Positions 23,445 through 31,872 are shown, counted from the first letter of the stretch. The stretch is 64,000 nucleotides of DNA from Betaproteobacteria bacterium Ga0077526 (GCA_001464765.1 LNDV01000030.1:1-64000); one strand, 5' to 3'. The notes: generated from the sequence alone by a model not told the origin. Translations and numbers: made by a program.

Positions 23445-25571
23445 ATGACTCGAGACCCCCGCTTCGACATCCTTTTCGAACCCGTGCGCATCGGTCCGGT
23501 GGTGGCGCGCAACCGCTTCTACCAGGTGCCGCACTGCAACGGCATGGGCTACCGGGACCCGACGGCGCTCGCCGCCATGCGCGGCATCAAGGCCGAAGGC
23601 GGCTGGGCCGTGGTGTGTACCGAGCAGGTGGAGATTCACCACACGTCGGAGATCACGCCGTTCATCGAACTGCGCCTTTGGGACGACCGCGACATTCCCG
23701 CGCTGGTGCGCATGTCCGATGCCGTCCATGAGCACGGCGCGCTGGCGGGGATCGAGCTCTGCTACAACGGCATGAACGGCTCGAACCTCTACACGCGCGA
23801 AGTGCCCATGGGGCCCGCGCATCTGCCCGTCGCCACGTTCACCTACGACCCGGTGCAGGCGCGAGCCATGAGCAAGCGCGACATCCAGTCCCTGCGCCGC
23901 TGGCATCGCGCGGCGGCCGTCCGGGCGAAGCGGGCGGGCTTCGACATCGTCTACGTGTATGCCGGGCATGCGCTGGGCGGACTGCATCACTTCCTGTCCC
24001 GCCGATACAACGATCGCACCGACGAGTACGGCGGCAGTCTCGAGAACCGCGTTCGTCTGCTGCGTGAGGTGATCGAGGACACCCGCGAGGCTGTCGGCGA
24101 TCGCTCTGCCGTGGCCGTGCGCGTGACGGTCGACGAACTGCTCGGAGACGACGGCCTCTCCAAGGCGGAGATGGAAGACGCCTTCGGCCTCATCGGCGAA
24201 CTGCCGGACCTGTGGGATCTCGTCCTCGGCAGTTGGGAGGACGACAGCCGCACCTCGCGCTTTGCGGACGAAGCGTTCCAGGAACCTTTCGTCACCGGAT
24301 TCAAGCGGCTCACCACGAAGCCCGTCGTGGGCGTCGGACGCTTCACCTCGCCCGACACGATGGTGCGGCAGGTGAAGGCCGGCATCCTCGACCTCATCGG
24401 CTGCGCTCGTCCGTCCATTGCCGACCCGTTCCTCCCGAAGAAGGTGGAGGAGGGTCGCGTCGAGGACATCCGCGAGTGCATCGGCTGCAACATCTGCGTT
24501 TCCGGCGACTTCACCATGTCGCCCATCCGCTGCACGCAGAATCCTTCAATGGGTGAGGAGTGGCGCCGGGGCTGGCATCCGGAGCGCATCCGCCGAAAGA
24601 CCTCCGAGGCGAACGTGCTGGTGGTGGGCGGTGGCCCCGCGGGCCTTGAAGCCGCGATGATGCTCGGGCGGCGCGGCTGCGAAGTCGCGCTGGCGGAAGG
24701 CGGAGAATCACTCGGGGGTCGCGTGCTGCGGGAGGCCCGGCTGCCCGGACTCGCGGCATGGGGGCGCGTCCACGACTATCGTGCCTACCAGATCGCGCGC
24801 ATGCCGACGGTGCAGACCTATCTTGCGAGCCGGCTTGAGGCCGACGACGTGCTCGCCTTCGGGTTCAGCCATGTCGCGATCGCAACGGGATCGACGTGGC
24901 GGCGCGACGCCGTGGGGCGCCTGCACACGAAGCCCGTGGCGATAGACCCCGCGATGCCGGTCCTCACGCCGGACGATCTGATGTCAGGCCTGCGACCGGC
25001 GGGCCGCGATGTCGTCGTGTTCGATGACGACCACTACTACATGGCTTCCGTGCTCGCCGAACTCCTCGTCGCGGCGGGTTGCCGCGTGCGTCTGCTGACT
25101 ATGGCCTCGCGCGCGGCGGAATGGACCTATCACACGATGGAGCAGCACCGCATCCAGACCCGCTTGCTCGAACTCGGTGTGGTGGTCGACACCAATCGCG
25201 GACTGCGATCCGTCGGCGCCGGCGAGATCGAGGTCTTCTGCAAGTTCACCGGCAAGACGGATCGCGTGGCCTGCGACACGTTCGTTCCGGTGACGGCGCG
25301 TCTGCCGGATGACTCGCTATATGCCGCGCTTCAGGCGAGACAGGGCGAATGGCAGGCCGCGGGAATCGCGCGCGTCGATGCCATCGGCGATGCGTGGGCA
25401 CCGGGCACCATTGCTGCCGCCGTGTACGCGGGGCGCCGATACGCGGAGGAGTTCGATCTGCCGGAACACGACGGCGATACGGTGCCTTTCCGGCGGGAGA
25501 TCACCGAACTGTCCACGGCCGATCCGCAGTCCGGGAGCCGATCCGGCATCACGCGCGTGGAGGCATCGTGA
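23445..25571 (+). CDS. Trimethylamine-dehydrogenase-family Fe-S flavoenzyme, histamine-dehydrogenase-like pocket
   Basis: A 708-residue three-domain enzyme. The N-terminal TIM barrel has VPHCNG, whose Cys31 matches the cysteine that carries 6-S-cysteinyl FMN in trimethylamine dehydrogenase. The catalytic Tyr and His are kept in VYVYAGH and the Asp in SWEDDS. A 4Fe-4S site (CIGCNIC plus a cysteine 12 residues on) precedes an ADP/NAD-like fold (VLVVGGGPAGLEAA). Of the three aromatic bowl residues, Trp264 is kept but Tyr60 is Gln61 and Trp355 is Asp here. From memory, histamine dehydrogenase uses Gln/Trp/Asp at these sites. A primary amine or diamine is the likely substrate. No electron-transfer flavoprotein genes are nearby. 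Confidence 0.87.
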   Translation: MTRDPRFDILFEPVRIGPVVARNRFYQVPHCNGMGYRDPTALAAMRGIKAEGGWAVVCTEQVEIHHTSEITPFIELRLWDDRDIPALVRMSDAVHEHGALAGIELCYNGMNGSNLYTREVPMGPAHLPVATFTYDPVQARAMSKRDIQSLRRWHRAAAVRAKRAGFDIVYVYAGHALGGLHHFLSRRYNDRTDEYGGSLENRVRLLREVIEDTREAVGDRSAVAVRVTVDELLGDDGLSKAEMEDAFGLIGELPDLWDLVLGSWEDDSRTSRFADEAFQEPFVTGFKRLTTKPVVGVGRFTSPDTMVRQVKAGILDLIGCARPSIADPFLPKKVEEGRVEDIRECIGCNICVSGDFTMSPIRCTQNPSMGEEWRRGWHPERIRRKTSEANVLVVGGGPAGLEAAMMLGRRGCEVALAEGGESLGGRVLREARLPGLAAWGRVHDYRAYQIARMPTVQTYLASRLEADDVLAFGFSHVAIATGSTWRRDAVGRLHTKPVAIDPAMPVLTPDDLMSGLRPAGRDVVVFDDDHYYMASVLAELLVAAGCRVRLLTMASRAAEWTYHTMEQHRIQTRLLELGVVVDTNRGLRSVGAGEIEVFCKFTGKTDRVACDTFVPVTARLPDDSLYAALQARQGEWQAAGIARVDAIGDAWAPGTIAAAVYAGRRYAEEFDLPEHDGDTVPFRREITELSTADPQSGSRSGITRVEAS

Positions 25572-26776
25572 ACACCCTGCCAACCGATGAGGAGATCGAG
25601 GGAAGGCTCGCCGATGCTGTCGGTCTGCTGACCAGGCTCATCGCCTTTCCCACGGTGAGTGCGGATTCCAATCTGCCGCTCATCCACTTCGTCCGCGACT
25701 ACCTCGAAAGCCATGGCGTGCAGGCGGAACTCTTCCCCGACGCGAGCGGTGCGAAGGCGAGTCTGTGGGCGACGATCGGTCCGTCACACCGGCCCGGTCT
25801 GGTGCTGTCGGGCCATACGGATGTCGTTCCCGTGGCGGGACAGAACTGGACGCGACCGCCGTTCGCACTCACCGACGAAGGCGAGCGGCTGTTCGGGCGC
25901 GGCACGGCCGACATGAAGGGGTTTCTCGCGTGCGTGCTGGCGATGGTGCCTGTATTCGCGGCGCGCGGCGGAACGGTGCCGATCCATCTCGCGTTCTCAT
26001 ACGATGAGGAGGTCGGCTGTCTCGGCGTGCGCCCCATGCTGGAGGAGATCGCGAAGCGCGAACCCCGGCCCTGGGGCTGCGTGATCGGAGAACCCACCAG
26101 CGGTCGACCGGTCACCGCGCACAAGGGCAAGGTGGCGATGCGTTGCGAAGTGGTGGGGCACGCATGTCATTCGGCCTACGCGCCGGAAGGCGTGAACGCC
26201 GTCGAGAAGGCGGCGCGCCTGATCGTCGCGATCGAGGACCTGGCTCACGACTTCGCGGCGAACGGCCCGCGGGACGAGCGCTTCGATCCGCCTTTCGCCA
26301 CGGCGCAGACGGGCATCGTGACCGGGGGCGTGAGCGTGAACGTGGTGCCGTCGCGCTGCACGTTCTCCTTCGAAGCGCGGTCGACCGACGAAGCCGAACT
26401 GGACCGGTTTCTCGCGGCAGTGCAGACCAGGGCGGAGCAGGAGGTTCTGCCCGGCATGCGAGCGAAAGCGCCCGAGACGGACGTCCGGTTCGAGCTGCTG
26501 ACGCGCTACCCCGCTCTACGATCGCCCGACGATGCGACGGTGGTGGCACTGACGTGTGAAGCCTCGGAGGAATCGCGCACCGGTGTGATCAGCTTCGGCT
26601 CCGAGGGCGGGCTTTTTGCGGATGCCGGCATTCCGGCCGTGATCTGCGGCCCCGGCAGCATGGATCAGGGACACAAGCCCGACGAGTACGTGACGCGGGA
26701 AGAACTGCGCCGCTGTCTGCGTTTTCTCGCAAGGCTCGGCGAGAGGGCGCAGGCGATTCAAACGAACACCGCGTGA
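25568..26776 (+). CDS. M20-family deacylase (acetylornithine deacetylase-like)
   Basis: A 402-residue metallohydrolase starting at GTG 25568, coupled to the amine dehydrogenase-like gene by a GTGA overlap. Metal ligands and catalytic residues are visible: His in LVLSGHTDVVPV near 80, Asp in GRGTADMKGF near 112, Glu-Glu in YDEEVGCLG near 146 and the GEPTS segment. The small dimerisation domain starts near 180 with HKGKVAMRCEVVGHACHSA. It resembles ArgE, but its coupling to a catabolic dehydrogenase suggests removal of an N-acyl, N-formyl or N-carbamoyl group in the same pathway. No other arginine gene is close. Confidence 0.86.
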   Translation: MNTLPTDEEIEGRLADAVGLLTRLIAFPTVSADSNLPLIHFVRDYLESHGVQAELFPDASGAKASLWATIGPSHRPGLVLSGHTDVVPVAGQNWTRPPFALTDEGERLFGRGTADMKGFLACVLAMVPVFAARGGTVPIHLAFSYDEEVGCLGVRPMLEEIAKREPRPWGCVIGEPTSGRPVTAHKGKVAMRCEVVGHACHSAYAPEGVNAVEKAARLIVAIEDLAHDFAANGPRDERFDPPFATAQTGIVTGGVSVNVVPSRCTFSFEARSTDEAELDRFLAAVQTRAEQEVLPGMRAKAPETDVRFELLTRYPALRSPDDATVVALTCEASEESRTGVISFGSEGGLFADAGIPAVICGPGSMDQGHKPDEYVTREELRRCLRFLARLGERAQAIQTNTA

Positions 26777-26810
26777 CCGGCGCGATCGCGCCAATCACGC
26801 GGGACGACAC

Positions 26811-27791
26811 CTACTTCGTCGCGAAGCTCGGATCGATCAGCGTGGCGTAGTCGAGATCCATCTTCAGCTTGCCGAGCTGACTCCAGACCTGGCTGCCCAG
26901 CTTGATGAGGTCCGCCGCGGCACCGGGCTTCTCCGGCGTGCCGAGGAAGGCGACGTTCATGGCCTTGTCGTAGAAGCGCACGCCCTTGGCGGCATCGGCG
27001 AAGTCCTTCGGGTCCTTCAAAAAGCCGCCCACGCCCTTGGCCATGATGCCGTAGGCCTTGGACTGGTTCTTCTTCATGTATTCGATCGCCTTGTAGTAGC
27101 CCTTCACGAGCGCGGCCACGTCGGCGGGGTGCTTCTCAATGTAGTCGCAGCGAAGTGCCACCACGTCGACGATCGTGCCCGGTGTGGAGGAACTGTCGAT
27201 CAGCACGCGGCCCTGCTTCTTCTTCTTGGACAGCGACAGGTGCGGTTCCCACGTCACGGCCACCGGCACTCGCTTGGCGAGGAACGCCGCGGCAGCGTCG
27301 TCGGCGGTCATGTTGGAGACCTTCACGTCGGCCGGCGTCATGCCTTCCTTCGCGAGCAGGATGCTGAACCAGAACTGCGAGGTGGAGCCCTCGTTGAGCG
27401 CGACGGTCTTGCCCTTGAGATCCTTCACGGACTTCTCGTTGCCTGCGACGAGGACGCCGTCACCGCCGTGGCTCTCGTCCAGTACGAGCACCGCCTTGAA
27501 GCAGAAGTCCTTCGCGCGGTACTTCATGATCTCGTCGAGTGTCGAAGCGTCGGCGTCGAGATTGCCGCCCGCGACCGCGGTCATAATGAGCGAGCCTTCC
27601 TCGATCACCCGCAGGTCCACGTCGAGCCCTTCGGCCTTGAAGTAGCCGAGGTCGCGCGCCAGGTAGAGCGGGCCGTAGCCGACCCAGGTGGTGTGGCCGA
27701 TGCTCATCTTGCCGGCCACCGCCGCGCCGGCCACGGTGAAGCCGGCCAGGATGCCGGCGACGAAGCGGGTCCATTTCCAACGGGTCTGCAT
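26811..27791 (-). CDS. ABC transporter substrate-binding protein (SsuA/NMT1-like)
   Basis: A 326-residue periplasmic binding protein starting MQTRWKW at 27791. A signal peptide runs over residues 1-26 (ILAGFTVAGAAVAG). The mature part opens with IGHTTWVGYGPLYLARDLGYFKAEGL, typical of the SsuA/TauA/NMT1 group that binds sulfonates, pyrimidine-like compounds or nitriles; LKGKTVALNEGSTSQFW near 120 is also diagnostic. It converges on the M20 gene with a 34 bp gap holding the perfect palindrome GGCGCGATCGCGCC (26779-26792). No permease or ATPase gene adjoins it, so it is an orphan here. It may deliver the substrate of the neighbouring catabolic island. Confidence 0.85.
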   Translation of the reverse strand: MQTRWKWTRFVAGILAGFTVAGAAVAGKMSIGHTTWVGYGPLYLARDLGYFKAEGLDVDLRVIEEGSLIMTAVAGGNLDADASTLDEIMKYRAKDFCFKAVLVLDESHGGDGVLVAGNEKSVKDLKGKTVALNEGSTSQFWFSILLAKEGMTPADVKVSNMTADDAAAAFLAKRVPVAVTWEPHLSLSKKKKQGRVLIDSSSTPGTIVDVVALRCDYIEKHPADVAALVKGYYKAIEYMKKNQSKAYGIMAKGVGGFLKDPKDFADAAKGVRFYDKAMNVAFLGTPEKPGAAADLIKLGSQVWSQLGKLKMDLDYATLIDPSFATK

Positions 27792-28089
27792 CTTGGTGTC
27801 CTCACTGGGGTATGCGCAGGGTCGCATGCCCTTTCCATAGCAAGGTCCATGTACAGGTCGGCACGTGCGGTCATCGCCAGGCGCAATGGGGCAGAGCAAA
27901 GCGCCGCGGGGCGCGGTGCCCCATAGGGAAGTCAGCGGTTCATCGGCGTACCGACCGCCCGTTCAGAGGCGGAGCGAAGATGCGGGTTTGCTGCGCGACG
28001 CGCCCAATGCATGTGCGCACCCGTCGCCCGGAGAGCGATCGTGGTGCGCACCGGGGCCGGGACAGAGCCCGGCCCGCGGAGTCGTCAGC
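27792..28089. other. 298 bp intergenic region with a GC-rich hairpin
   Basis: It lies between the start of the binding-protein gene and the stop of the second PEP-CTERM gene, both leftward. A perfect 8 bp stem, GGGCCGGG (28054-28061) and CCCGGCCC (28068-28075), sits 15 bp past the PEP-CTERM stop. No T-run follows, so termination is uncertain. No gene is seen. Confidence 0.45.
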
Positions 28090-29676
28090 TCAGCGGCTGC
28101 GCTTGCGACGCAGCCAGGCACCCATGAGTCCGACGCCGGCCAGCATCAGCGCATTGGTGGCCGGTTCGGGTACGGGGGTGAGCGAGTAGAGCGACGTGGT
28201 GCCGGAGACTTCGTTCGCCACCGCCAGGAAGTACTTCCCATCGTGGACGTACGCGCTCAGTCCCTCTGGTTGGAGGGAGTCGACGTCGACGATGAAGTCC
28301 ACGAAAGTGGCGGCCAGCGGATCGGTCACGTCGTAGACCGCGACGATGCTTTCGAGCCCGCGCTCGAGGCCGATGAACGCGAGCGTGCGTCCGCCGATCT
28401 GCAGCAGGCTCACGCCCTCCGGTTCCACGCCCTTGTTGTCGCTGCGGCCGTCGTCCACGAACGCGGGAAACTTCGCAAAGAGCAGTTCTTCCAGCTGGTT
28501 GCCGCTGTCGAAGACGATCCTGCCGGCATCGTCGAGGATGGAAAAGGAGCGGCCGCCGAACACGTGGATCTCGTCGTAGTCGCCGTCGTTGTCGAGGTCG
28601 CCGCCGGATGTGGTGACCGTCAGGCGACCCAGCTGGCTGTTGGCCTTGAGCGCTGCGGCATTCGGGAACGCGGTGGCGTCGAGCGCATAGGCTGCGGCGT
28701 TCACACGGGTCTCTTCGTTGAACTCGCCGGCCACGACTTCCGCGAGATTGCGCGAGTCACCTTCGTTGGCCGTCACGTAGAACGTCCGGCCGCCGGCGCT
28801 GTACGCGGCGATGCCGTCGGGCTGGTACATGCCCTTCACGGGAACGGTCTTCCAGTTGCCGGCGAGCAGGCCGTTGCTGGGGCCGTCGCGGTCGGAAGTG
28901 TCGATGCGGTTCTGCGGGAGGCTGTGGTCCTTGAGACCGAGTGAAGTCACGCCGGTGATGCTGTTCGTGGTCAGGTCGACCATCACGATGCCGTTGGCTT
29001 CCTGCAGCGTCACCAACGCCGAGCGCCCGTCCGGGGCCACGGCCACGTATTCAGGCTCCCAGTCGAGCGAAGGTTTGCTGCCGGGCGACACGATGCGAAG
29101 ACCGGCGGGCGGCGCCGCGTCGAAGCTCGTGAAGCCGAGTGTGGTCACCGAGTTGCTGGTCGGGTCGATGATGCTGATGGAGCCTGCCGCGTCGACGGTC
29201 GGCTGCCCCGTGCGTGCGAGAGGTTCGCCTTCGTTGGCAGTGAGGATGCGGCCGTCGGGCGCGAACGTCACCATGTCGGGAAGCGCCCCTACGGTGTAGC
29301 TCTGGAGGAGCGTGCGGGTGGTCGTGTTGTACGTGAGGACCTTGCCGGCGTCGACCTTCACGGAAGCGGCAATCGCGATCGCCGCCACGCCGTTGCGGAT
29401 CGCGACACTGTTGGCCTCGCCGAACGCCGTCGTGTCGATGTGGGCGACGAAGCTGCCGCTCACCGCATCGAGAACATCGACGCCCTTCAGGCCGGCCACC
29501 CACAGCTGGTTCGCGGTGGCATCGAAGGCGACGATCTCCGAGGTCTGGCCGAGGACGCTGGTCCCGGCGCCGTGGGTGAAGGTCCAGAGCTTGTCCCAGC
29601 CGGCAAGCGGTGATGCGGCGTTCGCCGCAGGAATGACGAGGGCCGCGATGGCGGCGGCGAGAATTTTCTTGTGCAC
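28090..29676 (-). CDS. Choice-of-anchor I family PEP-CTERM protein
   Basis: A 528-residue exported protein from GTG 29676, which has a GGAG site; the open frame begins earlier at 29757. Residues 1-20 (HKKILAAAIAALVIPAANA) are a signal peptide. The body is a beta-propeller-like repeat protein with LWVAGLKGVDVLDAVSG, TANEGEPLAR and TANEGDSRNLAE, and a calcium-type loop DLDNDGDYDEI near 395. The last 27 residues form the sorting signal: VPEPATNA, a hydrophobic span and RRKRSR. Similar proteins carry other anchors in other bacteria, hence the family name; function is unknown. It is expected to be processed by the same exosortase as the PEP-CTERM protein at 13.6 kb. Confidence 0.87.
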   Translation of the reverse strand: MHKKILAAAIAALVIPAANAASPLAGWDKLWTFTHGAGTSVLGQTSEIVAFDATANQLWVAGLKGVDVLDAVSGSFVAHIDTTAFGEANSVAIRNGVAAIAIAASVKVDAGKVLTYNTTTRTLLQSYTVGALPDMVTFAPDGRILTANEGEPLARTGQPTVDAAGSISIIDPTSNSVTTLGFTSFDAAPPAGLRIVSPGSKPSLDWEPEYVAVAPDGRSALVTLQEANGIVMVDLTTNSITGVTSLGLKDHSLPQNRIDTSDRDGPSNGLLAGNWKTVPVKGMYQPDGIAAYSAGGRTFYVTANEGDSRNLAEVVAGEFNEETRVNAAAYALDATAFPNAAALKANSQLGRLTVTTSGGDLDNDGDYDEIHVFGGRSFSILDDAGRIVFDSGNQLEELLFAKFPAFVDDGRSDNKGVEPEGVSLLQIGGRTLAFIGLERGLESIVAVYDVTDPLAATFVDFIVDVDSLQPEGLSAYVHDGKYFLAVANEVSGTTSLYSLTPVPEPATNALMLAGVGLMGAWLRRKRSR

Positions 29677-30116
29677 AGTGGTCTCCGAAGCGGGAAGGCA
29701 AAGGCTGTATTGCCTTTCAGGTGAGGCTAGCAACCGTGCGTGACCGCGTTGTGTCACGGCGTAGGCCGAAAGGACCGGTTGAGTCCGTGGAAGTGCCTTC
29801 GGAATTCACTGAGGTGTTCACAGGAAGAATCGGGTTCCGCCACGAACGGCGGTCGGACACACTCCGCAGGCTGGGTTCTCATTCAAGGTGGATAGTGGGA
29901 CTGGGTGACGGGCGGGTGAGGCGGGGCGCGGTCGGCAGCACGCAGTCGCAGGACCGGCGCTGGCGGGGGACTGGTCTTGACGGGCGCCATTGGCAGGACG
30001 CCTCGGGGGGAGAAGGGACTCAGGCGCTTTCGGAAGAAGACCGCGTGGCGACGCCGGGTTCCGGCACCGAGGCGCCGCCACGCGGACCGGACGGGCGTCC
30101 GTTCCGACGGGGCATC
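29677..30116. other. Divergent region before the TIR-like gene
   Basis: 440 bp between the leftward PEP-CTERM gene and the proposed start of the TIR-like gene. CGTGAC-N8-GTCACG (29739-29758) is an operator-like inverted repeat. The TIR-like reading frame stays open through this stretch, but its translation is low-complexity (Arg/Gly-rich) and shows no domain, so I treat it as non-coding. No canonical sigma-54 site is present for the PEP-CTERM gene. Confidence 0.45.
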
Positions 30117-30590
30117 GTGCTGGAGCGCGCTGTGGTCGGCTTCGCGCCCGCGGACTCTCCAGCCTTCCACCTGATGCAGCGCTGGCACGCTGTGGAGTTT
30201 CGCGATTTTCGATTCGAGCGCTGTGTGGATGCTGGCAGCGCTCCGAGTGACCGGGACGAGGTGGCGGTGAAGCGATGCGCGCGCAGCCGGGTGGACGAGG
30301 CGGGCGTCTACATCGCACTCATCGGCGAAGATACGGCTGCTGCTGTTCCCGAAATGCGATGGGAAGTGGCCGTCGCGCTGGAGAAGCACTGCCGGATCAT
30401 CGCGGTGAATCTCGATGGCTCGCGGCGGATGGTGCCACTCACCTGTCCGGCCTATCTCCGGAGCGTCGGGGCTGTGTTCGTGGCGTTCACCCCTCGCATC
30501 GTCGCCCACGCGATCCGCACGTTCCGGCGGGGGCAGGCCGACCGCGACTACTACTTCCACGATCACATGTACGAGCGCCTCGGGCTCTGA
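30117..30590 (+). CDS. Stand-alone TIR-like (DUF1863/ThsB-like) protein
   Basis: 157 residues from GTG 30117; the start is uncertain, with GTG 30045 as an alternative. The order of elements matches TIR-like ThsB proteins: a first strand ERAVVGFAPAD, a helix, FERCVDAGSAPSDRDEVAVKR, then GVYIALIGEDTA, the helix MRWEVAVALEKHCRIIAVNLD and a short tail. Glu83 in RWEV sits where ThsB proteins have the conserved Glu of RYEI, so NAD-derived signalling chemistry is possible. In Thoeris defence, ThsB makes a cyclic ADP-ribose-type signal for ThsA. No ThsA, SLOG or other effector gene is adjacent. It lies just before the RNase P RNA gene. Confidence 0.55.
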   Translation: MLERAVVGFAPADSPAFHLMQRWHAVEFRDFRFERCVDAGSAPSDRDEVAVKRCARSRVDEAGVYIALIGEDTAAAVPEMRWEVAVALEKHCRIIAVNLDGSRRMVPLTCPAYLRSVGAVFVAFTPRIVAHAIRTFRRGQADRDYYFHDHMYERLGL

Positions 30591-30640
30591 GCAACGCAGG
30601 TCCGTCGCAGATCACGGTATCTTCCGGCACCCCCGCCTGC

Positions 30641-30646
30641 GATAAT
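30641..30646 (+). promoter_or_regulatory. -10 box of the RNase P RNA gene
   Basis: GATAAT lies 7 bp before the proposed 5' end of the RNA. No good -35 hexamer was found at 16-18 bp upstream. Confidence 0.5.
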
Positions 30647-30652
30647 GCGGAC

Positions 30653-31118
<466 letters not shown>

Positions 31119-31336
31119 TCTTCCTGGCCCCGTTCGGGGCAATGGTCCGGCGGCAGCTTCCTGCCGGTCGGGTCGGAATCTCCCAAAGCGGCACCTTTCG
31201 GCGCCGTTTCTCAAGTTGTTTCTCAAGTTGATTCGTTAAGCCGATGATTCGGCTGCCTTCGTTCGCCCTTACGAAGCGCCTCAAGTTCTCGACCTAAGCC
31301 CTTGTGCCGGTTCAGGAAACCGACCTCTGGTTGTCC
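31119..31336. other. Region between rnpB and the mra promoter, with a 12 bp tandem repeat
   Basis: It holds small hairpins, GCCCC-GTTC-GGGGC and CGGCAG-CTTC-CTGCCG, soon after rnpB; either could mark its 3' end, though T-runs are lacking. TTTCTCAAGTTG is exactly duplicated at 31207-31218 and 31219-31230, with a partial third CTCAAGTT near 31,275. No gene is seen; with the promoter and leader this makes about 300 bp before mraZ. Confidence 0.5.
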
Positions 31337-31365
31337 TTGACCCGGTCCGATCTTTGCAATACAGT
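31337..31365 (+). promoter_or_regulatory. Sigma-70 promoter of the division/cell-wall cluster (Pmra)
   Basis: TTGACC (31337-31342) and TACAGT (31360-31365) are separated by exactly 17 bp, near consensus. The -10 box overlaps the first MraZ box. A leader of about 45-50 bases to mraZ is implied. Confidence 0.8.
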
Positions 31366-31388
31366 GGGAAAACGATGGAATCAGTGGG
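31364..31388 (+). promoter_or_regulatory. MraZ operator: three boxes at 10 bp spacing
   Basis: GTGGG at 31364, a degenerate GATGG at 31374 and GTGGG at 31384 repeat every 10 bp. E. coli MraZ binds GTGGG repeats separated by 5 bp spacers upstream of its own gene. Here the boxes overlap the -10 region and the start of the transcript, fitting autorepression of the whole cluster. Confidence 0.8.
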
Positions 31389-31419
31389 AATTTCTGTCGA
31401 TTCCCCCCAAAAAAGGGTC

Positions 31420-31872
31420 ATGGATACGGTATTTCAGGGTGCCAACGAACTCAGCCTCGATGCGAAGGGCCGCCTGGCGGTCCCGACCAAGCTTCGAGAC
31501 GGGTTGCTATCGAGCCCTGACCGTAAGTTAGTACTAACCGCCCACCCCGACCGCTGTCTGCTGTTGTACCCGGCCCATGCGTGGGCCCCGAAGCGCGATC
31601 AGGTGATGGCGTGGGCCAGTTTCGATCCGCAGCAGGCCCTGTGGAGGCGGTTGCTGATCGGTCACGCCGAGGAGCTCGAGCTGGATTCGGCGGGACGGTT
31701 CCTGATTCCGCCCGCGCTGCGCAAGTACGCGGGCATAGACCGGCAAGTGATGATGATCGGGCAGGGGGCGTACTTCGAGATCTGGAATCTGTCGGCCTGG
31801 GAAGCGCAAATCTCCCAGATGGACGCCGGCCCCAGAGGGTTGCCGCCCGGACTCGAGAACTTCTCGTTGTGA
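31420..31872 (+). CDS. mraZ: Transcriptional regulator MraZ
   Basis: A 150-residue protein with two SpoVT/AbrB-type swapped-hairpin repeats: [20 protein letters not shown] near residue 4 and [20 protein letters not shown] near 80. The DAKGR and DSAGR motifs are the MraZ hallmark. ATG at 31420 gives the standard N-terminus; the frame opens upstream at 31354, but that start would lie inside the operator. MraZ binds its own promoter and represses the cluster. The next gene starts inside its stop codon (GTGA). Confidence 0.95.
   Translation: MDTVFQGANELSLDAKGRLAVPTKLRDGLLSSPDRKLVLTAHPDRCLLLYPAHAWAPKRDQVMAWASFDPQQALWRRLLIGHAEELELDSAGRFLIPPALRKYAGIDRQVMMIGQGAYFEIWNLSAWEAQISQMDAGPRGLPPGLENFSL

Noticed and set aside
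23445..25571. Calling the gene 2,4-dienoyl-CoA reductase or trimethylamine dehydrogenase
   Set aside because: The flavin-linking Cys and deaminating Tyr/His/Asp set exclude the reductase; two of three aromatic bowl residues needed for trimethylamine are replaced.
25568..26776. Naming the M20 gene argE
   Set aside because: ArgJ is present in this genome and makes ArgE dispensable; coupling to a catabolic dehydrogenase points to another substrate.
29710..29760. Sigma-54 site for the second PEP-CTERM gene
   Set aside because: No GC-N10-CC pair on the needed strand; the nearest candidate has a 12-base spacer.
29721..30116. N-terminal extension of the TIR-like gene
   Set aside because: Low-complexity translation with no domain; the TIR-like first strand begins right after GTG 30117. 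Kept as intergenic, with the start marked uncertain.
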